Assembly: GCA_033182465.1 (NCBI GenBank)
Contig: CP137318.1
Span: forward strand, 2,232,001-2,296,000
Direction: 5' to 3'
Length of the DNA: 64,000 nucleotides
Origin: Sanghuangporus weigelae
Taxonomy: Eukaryota > Basidiomycota > Agaricomycetes > Hymenochaetales > Hymenochaetaceae
In this document: one piece after another, positions 22,626 through 33,600 of the stretch
Layout: every line of letters begins with the position of its first letter
Position numbering within the stretch: the stretch's first letter is position 1
Notes under the pieces: model-generated
Database searches by the model: none
What the model was told of the DNA's origin: nothing
Seen by the model: the letters and a program-made list of their open reading frames with translations, nothing else
Program-made: the position numbers and the translations under genes

Positions 22626-23325
22626 TCATGTCATAATAATAACAGGTCCTTCCCGCGTTCGTGCAAGAAGCGTTTTTCCATGCTCCGTATCCTGAGCAGT
22701 GGCCAGAAGATCATGGTCGATAGGAGGCTGCTGCTTCGATGTCTCGCCAGCTGATATTGAAATAGTAGCGAGATCGACGCTTGACGGAACCAGACGGTAT
22801 GTTGCCTGAATCTATTTTTCACATCGAGAATTAGCCATAAATTCTAGTCCATTGCAAATCTTATACACTCACTCCGCTAGCTCGCAGTAACTTCAGCAGC
22901 TCGTGTACGAAGACGATTGACCGACTTCTCAAGTCATGAAGATCATGCAAGTCCAAGCCTGTAAATCGATCAGCATTGGCGACCTTGAACCCCGCATATC
23001 GGAACTCACAATGCATAGGAGATGAGCTCCAGGTCGGCACGGTGCAGAGGAGGCGCAGAGACTGCCCATTAACTTTGGCTGTTACTCTGAGGAGGGTATA
23101 ACAGTCCATACATTCCAGATGAACAGACAGCAGAGGCACACTCACTGCTCAAACGAAGACACAGCATCCTCCGCATTGGACACCTGATCATTTTTGTCAG
23201 TCTCACGGTAAACAACAGGAGTGTGGTCAGCTCAGTCTGACCTCTTCCGTACGCGCATAACCGCGACGTCTCGTAGGGAGTCGCTGGGGAAGAACGCCTG
23301 ACGAAGATGCGATAGACACTGACAT
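22626..23325 (-). CDS. Small protein of unknown function
   Basis: I do not recognise this protein of about 155 residues. The model begins MSVSIASSSGVLPQRLPTRR (Ser/Arg-rich). It continues EEVSNAEDAVSSFEQ, then VTAKVNGQSLRLLCTVPTW, LDLHDLHDLRSRSIVFVHELLKLLRASG and ATYRLVPSSVDLATISI, ending GPVIIMT with TGA at 22626-22628. Four introns all have GT-AG ends and keep the frame: GTCAGA...ATCAG, GTGAGTG...CCTCAG, GTGAGTT...TTACAG and GTGAGTG...TTCAG. That consistency is the main evidence for a real gene. No membrane segment or clear domain is visible; the LxxLHDLHDL stretch may form an amphipathic helix. It is tandem with the elongase, 260 bp upstream. Confidence 0.55.
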
Positions 23326-24673
23326 TTTGATTTTTGCTTTTGCAAAACGGTTCTGGCTCTGAGGTGGGGTTGGGGGAGACCTCAAAGTGTGGGGTGACAA
23401 CCCGCATCTTTAAATGCAAGAAAGAGGCTCTGCAGCGGCGTGTATGCGCGCGTGCCAGTAATACGGACCGTAAAGATCGGACGATACCGGCTTCGATGTA
23501 GTAGGCAACACAAATATTGGAGTTCCGAGGTTCCGTGCCGGGTATTCGTTCTCGACTTGAATAAATCTCCTCTTCTGGCAGGAAATATGACATCTAGGCC
23601 ACCAGTTTACGAAATCTCGTAATTGAGGGTGAAGAATTACCGTACCGAGAAACCCGTCTGAATCCCAGAGCTGGTCCAAGTCCAGCGGTCCGTTGGTCTA
23701 GCGAATAGTCCTCAGCACCAGCTTTTGCGTATTTGGCAATGAGAGACTTCGACATCGATTTCAGCCAGTCTCTCACGACGATACCACTGAGCTTGCTGTG
23801 GGAACTTCGTCGCATATGACCTTTCATTCGTCAAACTTTCGCTTGTACCGACCATGTCCAGTCACAGGCAAGGCCAGTGCAGGGTCTGCAAATTAGCCGA
23901 CGTTTCATCTCAGCAAGGCAGGAAGCGCGCATGCCTGAGAAGAGTCGGAAAGACTAGACGGACGGAACAATTCTGATAAGTCGGAAGAATTGAAGTTACG
24001 TCAAGTATAAGGATGACGGTGGTGGCCAGTCGGCGTATCCCCATCGACAAGCCCCTCGGAACTGTGGAATCATCGCAAGGAAACTGTTTTCCAAAATACG
24101 TTGGCTGGGAGGAAGACTTCTTACGTTTATTCAAGGTGTATTGATCCCTGTGATAGCAAAATGAAATTGTATCTCTTGGCCTCTGTATGCAAAATACACC
24201 ACACGCGCGCAACTGTTGTCGCGTGTCTTTAAGAACACGATGTAGGTCTAAGAGGAACATATATACAGTATTATGTACACTATGTTTGATTCTCACTTCA
24301 GAGTGACAGACTATCGTGACAAGCGTCACGCATTCCGTCACAATGTCGTGACAACGTCTCTTCAAATTTATTACGATACTACTGCTTGTTATGATTCACA
24401 GCATCTTCATAAGACCCCTCAGAAATAGCATCAATGTCCAATTTTGAATGGACTCGTCTCTGTTCACGAATAATTTCGCACAGAAACCATTTCAATATGG
24501 TTGCTTCCGCACCAGTGCTTGTGCTGCGTGTCCAATTTTAGTATCACGCGTACCGGGTGGTGACGTACGGGTGCAACTTCAGTGAGAGATCATCACGACT
24601 CGGCTCCATGCGTGGCGCGCTCTTTCCTTCTCAACTCTCGGTCCTTATCCATCAGTAAATAAGGCAGAAAAAC
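23326..24673. other. Long gene-poor intergenic region upstream of VPS13
   Basis: This gap of 1,348 bp lies between the divergently transcribed small unknown gene and VPS13. Several open frames cross it (for example 23594-23827 on the minus strand), but none shows family motifs or splice-consistent extension. It contains a cluster of GTGAC/GTCAC words at 24303-24352. The last 100 bp carry the VPS13 promoter. Confidence 0.55.
24303..24352. promoter_or_regulatory. Cluster of five GTGAC/GTCAC pentamers
   Basis: GTGAC occurs at 24303, 24316 and 24348, and GTCAC at 24325 and 24337. Start-to-start spacings are 13, 9, 12 and 11 bp, close to one helical turn. The cluster lies about 320 bp upstream of the VPS13 ATG. 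A protein-binding array is an inference; no factor can be named. Confidence 0.35.
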
Positions 24674-27600
24674 ATGGATATATTCGCAGGTTATGCAAAG
24701 CCTTGGGTACATAGGGTGAGTATTGATTATTTCCCAAATTCTGGGCCTTGCTGAAAGTGGCGGTTCATTTAGCTCTTGATGAGCTTCATAGGCACATATG
24801 TAGAGAATCTATCACCCGACCAGCTATCTGTCGGTATAAACAATGGTTCGGCACTCTTTGTCAATGCGTCGGTAGTATCTACAGGCTCACTCTAACATGA
24901 AAGGCAACATCGACTTGCGAGATCTCCAGCTCAAGAACAGCGTGCTGGATAAACTTGATTTACCATTTAGCGTTATTGAAGGTTCGTTGACATCTGGATG
25001 TACTCATGCTCTCTCTCTCTCTCTGAAGTTATTTGTTATTAGGCCGCATAGGACGTTTCATGCTCTCTATAAACTGGGCCAAGAAGGAAACACCTGTCAC
25101 AATTGAAATCGAGGACGTGCAAGTCCTTATAGCTGCATCTTCTGCAACGGAGTACAGTCGAGAGGACGAGGAGGTTAGAGAACAGCAGCTGAAGATGGAG
25201 CGTCTCGAGCGAACCGAAGCAATGCGCATGGGCGAAGTGGCAGGTACGCATGTAGCCCGAGTCTTCCGCGCGAGGCTACTTATCATACTGAACTCTCGTA
25301 GATTCAGCTACAGCCAGCTCTTCTTTCTTTGATTCTTTCGTCGCAAGGATAGTCAACAACGTGCAAATAAAAATCACGAATATACATTTGCGATACGAAG
25401 ACAAACAGACCGTCCCATCGGTGCGTTTAAAGCTGGGTTACGAAGCGAAAATACTTATTATCCGCTTCAGCACCCTTTTGCGGTCGGAATTACACTAGCA
25501 AGCTTGTCAGCAGTATCCGTTGATGAGAATTGGATGCCCAAGTATTTGGATGCTTCCGAACAATCCATCCATAAGGTACGTGCATTTCCGACTCCACAGT
25601 TACTTGCTCGAAGCCAATGGTCTCTAGCTTGTTAGCCTAGATTCGCTTGCCGTGTACTTCAATACCGACTCCCAAAGTATCGCAGGTTTACCCTATGAAG
25701 AATCAAAAAAGCTCTTCAGAGAACTGGTTCGACTCTACTTCTGATCTGCATTGTTCTTCTTACCTGACCCAGCATAGATTTCATCCGAAGCTCATCCTGT
25801 CGACCACCACTTCATTCTCAAGCCTGTCTCTGGCGAAGGACGAGTATGTCTATCTTGTCTATTCTTCATTATCGGTTCTGACCGGAAATTGTATTATATA
25901 GAACATCTTGAACAAGCGCTGGGGAAAGAACGGATTGCCGCATTACGATGTGCAGCTGTTATTCAACGAACTAGGCTTCATATTAGACAAATTCCAATAC
26001 CGCAATGTTATCTCGTTGGCGGACGAGTATCATATCTTTGCGAGGCAACATAAGGTACTTTCTTAATATACATTTATATCATCTCTGACGCTTACTGTTT
26101 CCAAGTATCGGCGGTATCGTCCAGATGAATCGGAATTCGAGCAGAACAAACCAAAGGCGTTATGGAAATTCGCGTTAACTGCCATTCACGAAGAAGTTCA
26201 CGACAAAAATAGCAGATGGACGTGGGATCATTTCCGAACGCGCCGCGATGACCGACATCGTTATGTTGAATTGTTTAAACAAAAGGAGCTTGCAAACAAG
26301 AGCGAGGTATGGTTTATTATAGTGCACATTATCATAATGACTGAAGAAATAACAGGAGATCGTTCATGATCTGGCTGCATTGGAGAGAAAGCTTCCTTAC
26401 AATGACATTCGCTTTTATCGATCAATCGCTCGTTCACAGCTGAAGAAGGACAAGAATGCAGCGAAAGACCTGGAACAGAACAAGAACAAGCAACAAAGCT
26501 GGACGTCATGGCTGTGGGGCTCAACAGCTGAGTCGCCACCCAGGCCGTTAGACCAGATGACGGAAGAAGAGAAAAGGGGTTTGAACGAATTCTTAGATTA
26601 TGATGAGAGAGCGGAGTTGGCAGAAGCGTTTGATCCTTCTCGCGAAACTATTTCTGCTCGCATAAAGATGCATCTTAAGCAGGGTTCGTTACGACTGAAG
26701 CAAGGCCCCTTAGACGGATCTGGTGATGTCGTTTCACTTGTCTTTGACTCGTTCAATATGAACGGAACTCAGCGACGGGACAACTTTGACGCCTCGATTT
26801 CTCTCGGCAATTTCAGAGTCTTCGATGGGACTACATCAAATGAGGCCTATAGACAGATCGTGCATGTCAAGGAGAGCGAAGATGGATTCAGCATGTCCAG
26901 GTCAACGGAGCCGGGCCGTGATACGGATGAGAATGCTTTCTTCTACATGAAATACGAGTATAAGCCGTTGGACGAGCGTGCTGACAATGGATTGACCGTC
27001 AAATTACGTTCGATGGAGATCCTTTACCAGAGGGGTTATGTGGAGGCTATTATTGAGTTCTTCAGACCTCCAGAGAGTCAACTGCAATCTGTGGAGGCAC
27101 TCTTGGTAAGAAAGTGTTTTCTATTCGACTATTAGCTCTAACTTCTGGGCAGAATGTGGCTGGAGAGACGCTTGAGGGTTTCCAGAGAGAGACTCGTGCG
27201 GGTCTAGAATATGCTCTCGAGACTCACAAAACTGTTGATCTTCGTCTCGACATGCACGCTCCTATCATCATTATACCGGAAAGGTACGTCGATTCATAGA
27301 ATTGCGAGTCTGAGGGCATATTCTAACACATGGTTGCAATCGTTAGTTCGACCACAGAACGTTCCAATCATTTGGTTATTGATGCCGGGAGAGTGCTTGT
27401 GGAGAGCGCGTTGGCGAATAAAGAAATGATTCGCGAGATTGAGAAAAAGCGCAACAGCAAATATACGGACGATGACTATAGACGACTGGAGTCGATGATG
27501 TATGACAACTATTCGGTCAAGCTTATTGCCGCCCAGGTATGATCTTGTGTGTTCCGTCCCAAAAGCCTCTGCTGATCTTGTGTAAGTTTGTCATCGGGAA

Positions 27601-30600
27601 TAGCCTTGAGGCTTGTCGACATGCCTTACAATCAGAAGAGCCAGACCCTAAACTCCACATCTTAGAGCGCGTTAACATCGACTTAATGGCGCAGAACTCC
27701 ATTGTGCCTTCCGCACGTAGTCTCAGCCGCTTCAAACTTTCTGGAAGACTACCCAATCTGCATGTCAATTTTTCAGATAGCAAGTACAAGACACTCGTGC
27801 GCTTGATTGACGTTGCTCTGCCCCGCTTTGGGGATGATTCAGAGAACAAGCGAGCACCACAGCCTACCACAAAGACGAAACCAGCTTTTCAGACCTCGGT
27901 CAACTTGTTTGGTTCTGAACAGGAAGAGTACATTGTGGACGATGTATCCGTCAAAGAAGCCTCTGAAGATGAGGTGGAGTCATCAAATAAAATGGTGAGT
28001 ACAATGTTATTTCTGGTACATGCAATACCTGGTAACACGTTCTTTCCCTGAAAGCTATCGGACGTCCGTCAGCACCAGTTTGAATTCTCATTTCGAGTGG
28101 ATTCGCTGCAAGCGACAATGTCGCGGACGGCAGCGGATGGCACTGAGCGAGCACTAGGCAGTCTTGTTTTGGACCATTTCCTTCTCAGTTTTGCGATGGC
28201 TAAATTCGAAATGAAGGTTGACATAAACCTCAAGTAGGCGATCAGTCAGTAACATAGAATTTTCACTCACTATTATCTTAGGGCCATCAACTTGAAGAGT
28301 TCACCTCCCGGATTGGAACCTCTTCTACTCATATCAACAGAATCCGACTCTTCGATGGGAACGAATTTGATGAACATCGCTTACCGCCGCGCTCAAGAGG
28401 CTTCTCCTGACTTTATATCTGTATATGACGGTTACAACCAGTCCGTGGACGTTAGTCTGACCACGTTTGTTCTACGCTCCATGCCAGAGCACGTCTTATC
28501 GCTATATGACTTCATCATGACTACATTCGTTCCGAATAATAACGGCACTGCTTCCCAGCAAGTGGAAGGACCGATTTCGCCTGAGAGTCCCATTGACCAG
28601 CCTTCTGATCGGGTCTCTAGTGATCGTATTCGCGTACGTTCTAGATTGGCCAGTTTTCAAGGTCAGATCCCTGCATTTCTACATCGGATGCCTGCTCAAT
28701 TACAGTTTACCACAGTTTTACTGCTGGATAACGCTGCCACTCTGGCTAATTTATCTCTCTCAACGGCAAACGTGGACGTTGACCTGGGAGAAGACGGGAT
28801 GGTTGTCGTGGCTCGTCTCGGAAAGCTTCAACTTACGGATGAATCTCCATTGGAAACGAAGTCCGCTGACTTCAAGCACCTTCTCTCGATCGAAGGAGAT
28901 GAATTTGCTGAGTTGAGATACAAATCTTTCACTCCTGCGCAGTCTTTGCAGAAAGGAATCAATTCTTCTGTCGACTTAACGACCGGATCATTGAAGCTAC
29001 ACTTCCTCGAAGCTCCTTTGAACAGCATATACCTGTTTCTATTGAAGTTTGCGCGTCTCAAAGGGCTTTATGATGCGGCCGCCGAAGTTGCCGTCCAACA
29101 AGCAGCGAAGGTTGAGCGAATGGCCTTCCAACTAAATGTGCGGTCCCCAATAATAATATTTCCAGCCGATCCATCCCGATTGGACGACGTATTTACGCTT
29201 AAGCTGGGAGAACTGGAGGCGCATAACAAGTACGAGGGCTCCGCTCAGTTCATCATTGGAAGCCTAAGTGGAATCCAGTTGGCATCCCTGTTTTACGTTG
29301 CCGGAAAATCGGAATTGAGAATCATCGACGATGTAAACATCTCTACGGAAGTCATTCAGTCTCAACTTGCCGATAATCAGTCCCAAGCGGAGATTCCGGA
29401 GTTTAAGGCGAGATACTTCCGTCTGTCGTCGAATTCTGCTAAATTGTGAACATAGGTAAAAGTCGACGTCTCAGATGTCCGTCTTCAGCTAACAGAACTA
29501 CAATACTGTCGAGTCGTCGCACTGTCACGTTCGATTCCTGCTGTGTTTGCTGGTTCCACGCAGGTTGACACGGCAACGAGCCAGGCGCTCGTGAAACCAC
29601 AGCTGCCACGTTCCGACGCGCAAACAGATCTTCTTCCTGAACTGAGCCCGAAGTTGCCTTCTTCTGGGAAGTTGACGATTAAAAAATTCGATCTTGTTCT
29701 ATCAATGCGAGTGGTGAAGCTGCATTTGTATGGCCCAGGTGCACTCACCGAGGACAGCCTAAGTGATCACGGTATCGCCAAATTTGCGCTTTCTGGTACG
29801 ACCATGACGTTGGATGTGCTTCTGAGCGGCGCGCTGCAGAGCCAGCTTTGGATCAAATCGTTTACGATGAGCAATACAAAACCCGGACCCTCGAAATTCA
29901 GAGAAATCTTTCCTGCCGCAGATCACGACCGCGATCAATTTCACTGTCTCTTCACGTCATCAGAGGGTCCGGAGGCATCCTCGCAAATCGTGGCTACTCT
30001 CGATTCGCCGCACATAATATTTTCAGTCGAGCCTATATTTGCTTTGTTTAATTTCTTTTCGAGCGCATTTGACCCGGCGAAGAACCCTACAAGTTCGGCC
30101 CCGCCTACAAACGAGGCTCTGGAACAGACCGCGAAGCCCTCTGTTAGTAACGAAGTTCCCTCCAGTCCGACAATGAGTTTCCGTTTCGATCTCTACGATG
30201 CGATGGTCAATCTTCTCGAAGACGACCAGAAAAATGATGCTCAGACCATTAAGCTTTCATTGGCACGTCTATCGCTTTCTAAACAGGTACGAGCGGAAGT
30301 ATTTTCTATGCATACGTTTATCTGATTAAAGGGCTCAGAATGCAATGGTGTTCGACATGCATAAATTAGGCATGTCCCTGGCCCGCATGAACAAACAGGC
30401 AGACGCTGTCCGTTTTCTGGATGACGTCGATATCAAGTTGGCCTCAGAATCCCGCTCTGAATGGAATAGGCTGTTCACTGGCGTGAACGTAACTGTGGAA
30501 CAAGAACTCGTCCTCAGGGTATCATATCGAGACATATTGCTTATCCAGACGATAGTCAACAGAGCTACAACTCTATTCTCGGGTTCGGATACCAAGGAGG

Positions 30601-33600
30601 CTCAGGTTGCAAAGCAAGCCGCGTTCGACAATGCAGCAAGTGTGGTGGCTTCCCGAACCAAGACTGATGGTCGGAGTTCAAACACCTTGACGGGTCAGTC
30701 ACAGTCAAGTGTGGGCGCAAAAGTCATCGTGACCACAGAAGAGGTAATCTGGACCTCATGGCAATGGCAGGGAATGCTGACAACTATTTCAGTTAGAACT
30801 TGCATTAAGAGGTTTCCGATTAGTCCTCATTGGTGATCTGCACGAGGCTCCGGTACTCCAGCTCACCACCAAACCATTCTCAGTATCAGTAACCGATTGG
30901 TCATCTCAGGCAAGTTCTTGCTTTGTCTCTTACTTCAGCACCAAATGAAAGTTAGCCGGATCCAGCTTCAAGCAAGGACGACGATCCCGCTTTCGATTTC
31001 ATACTGGAATTTGAAAAATTCTCACTGGGAACCGTTCATTGATCCATGGAGTTTTACCGTTACGGTGAGTCGAACAATCTTGCATATTGCAATTTTTCAT
31101 CTCATAAGCTTTCCTACACAGATGCAAAGGATCACTTCGTCAGGAGGCATTTCACTTAACATGGCTTCTCCTGAGCTTCTTGATTTCAACATAAGTTCAA
31201 CCTTTGTTGAGCTGGCACTGGCGACGATTAACGTGTGGAACAAAGAAGGCGATCGTGTTCTAAAACGAGCGAGGGGAAGTCATGCACCTTATCGGATATC
31301 CAATAAGACGGGAGCGCCTATTTTCATCTGGATAGATTCCAATGACGTGGCAAATAACAGTTCTCTTGCTGCGGTCCGAATCGATCAAGGTTGCGTCATT
31401 GACTGGCGCTTTGATGATTGGAAAAAGATGAGAGAGGTATGATAGACATTCTTTTATTCGTACATCACGTCTTATACCTTTCTTGTAGGGTGGTATTACA
31501 TCGGGCACGAACTCCATCGGTATCAAGTTTGACGCGAAGCCATGGGAACAATTGCGTAGCGTTCCTGTGGACAGGGAAGGAATGTACATATACTCCTTAC
31601 GACCACGAGCAAAAACTGGATATAGCAAGCTCATGTGCGAAATCGTGATCAAAGACAATGTCAAAATCGTTACCCTTCGATCGACGTACAAAGTTGAAAA
31701 CCAGACATTCTATCCTTTGGAGATAACGCTAGTTGACGATACTGGGCATCCTGTCTATTCGATTGAAAAAATAGGTGAGGGACACGAATGTACCATCAGC
31801 TCGTAACTCACGTTTCCCTTGAAGTTCCCGGAGATGACTTCTTCCTTCCAATAGAGGCTGTCAGCCAAAATAGACTAAGGATTCAGCCTGACGGTAAGTT
31901 GCTTATGCTTTCTGAAAAACAGATATAACTGAACTCGGAATTTGAAGCCGGTTTCGGTTATAGATGGTCTCATCCAATAAAGTGGGAGGATCTCAGGGAA
32001 GTCAGACGTTCAAGTGGAATCACAGTTCGCTGTCCGCATGTGGACAAAAAAGAAGCGCCGTTTCATTTCACAGTCAGCCCAATTTGGAGCACCCATGCAA
32101 GGTATATACTCTTCTTTGTATATTTAAGCCAACTGACCCATAGACACTCCTATAAGGGACTATCCTCAATTGACGTTGCATCTCCGGGCTCCAATAGAGC
32201 TAGAAAATCTGCTTCCATTCGATGTCCAGTACAAAATATATGACAAAGACACAAATCACAACTGGAATAGCTTCCTACGGAAGGGCGGGAATACACCGAT
32301 TCATTCTGTAGAGCTAAATCACTCGGTTCTACTAAGTGTCACTGTTCTAGACACTGGTGAGTAATTGCAAACAGCATCCTTAAGCAAAGAAAGCTGATAT
32401 CTATTTGCAACAGTTTATAAAGCCAGTGATTTCACCATCATAAACGCCGATAAGAGATTCGAGTTCGACCAGGAAGATCAAGTGTCCCTTCCTGATCCGC
32501 AAGGCAGAAGGTTAAATTTGATGTTAAACTACGTGTACGCAGTAGAAGTACCATGGGAGAGTGCTCATCTAATGCATGTCTTATAGCAAATTCCCAGACG
32601 CTGGAGGAGCCTTCAAGATCCAGATGTATAGCCCGTTCATCGTCGTGAATAAGACGGGACTTCCTTTCTTCGTAAAATGTGTTCGATCTGCTGGCATGTA
32701 CAAGGAAGTGTCTGGAACTTTATCCAGAGGTGCGTAAATATATTTGCCCGTTCGATATAAGCATATTCATGTTAGGATATAGATGAATTAACGGCGGGCA
32801 GTCCCTTCCGTAAGTCTGTGCTACTGAATACGGCCAATGCTCTGAAACCAAATTCAAACAGTCCTTTCTCATGTGAATAAGAAAGGAAACGACTTTGTCT
32901 TCAAAGTCGGCGACTCAAGCTGGTCACAGGTGAGAATGACGTGTCATATCTTTAGTTTGTTCCTTTCAATGTCATTTTGGGATAGGTGATCCGATTTGAT
33001 GCACCGAGCGCCGAAACTGCAATGGTCATTCCACACACGAGTCAAAAATCGGAGATCCATGTTGGGCTTTCCTGGTCTGAAGGGAGTGGGAAGTACAAGC
33101 TAACCAAGGTCATCGAGCTCACCCCAAGATTCTTCATATACAATAAACTTGCTCAGGCCATTCGGTACCGCGAGGTCGCAGCACCTCTGTCTGGACCCTC
33201 AGAGCTCAATTCAGGGGAGCGAGCACCATTGCATTTCATGCGAATTGATGATCGTAGGCTGCTGCGCGTCGCATATCCAGGTCTAAATGCCCAATGGTAC
33301 TGTACAATCGAACGTTTTACTTGTCGGAAGAAAAGTGACCTGATAATATGTTCATTCAGGTCCGCCCCGGTTGACATGGAAGCCATCGGCACAGTGCATG
33401 TACGGATGTATCCTCCGGGTGCAACATCAGGGCAAGACGCCCACTTGATTGATATGAATGTCATTCTTGAAAAAGCCACAATCTTCATCGTCCTCACTGG
33501 CCACGACGGGCCTTGGCCGTTCGTGATCGAGAATAGAAGTGGTCATGATATCTCAGTTGGACAAGTTGTCAGTAACGTGCTATTTGATTATCTTCTTCGG

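Noticed and set aside
23069-23593. Minus-strand open frame of 174 codons overlapping the small unknown gene.
   Set aside because: It runs through predicted introns of the better-supported spliced model, shows no domain and has no consistent splice extension.
23686-23710. GGTCCGTTGGTCTAGCG resembles the 5' end of a eukaryotic tRNA.
   Set aside because: No anticodon arm, B box (GGTTCGA) or complementary acceptor 3' end follows within 100 bp.
23594-23827. Possible 77-residue basic protein on the minus strand in the VPS13 upstream gap.
   Set aside because: Single uninterrupted short frame with no motif; such lengths are expected by chance at this base composition.
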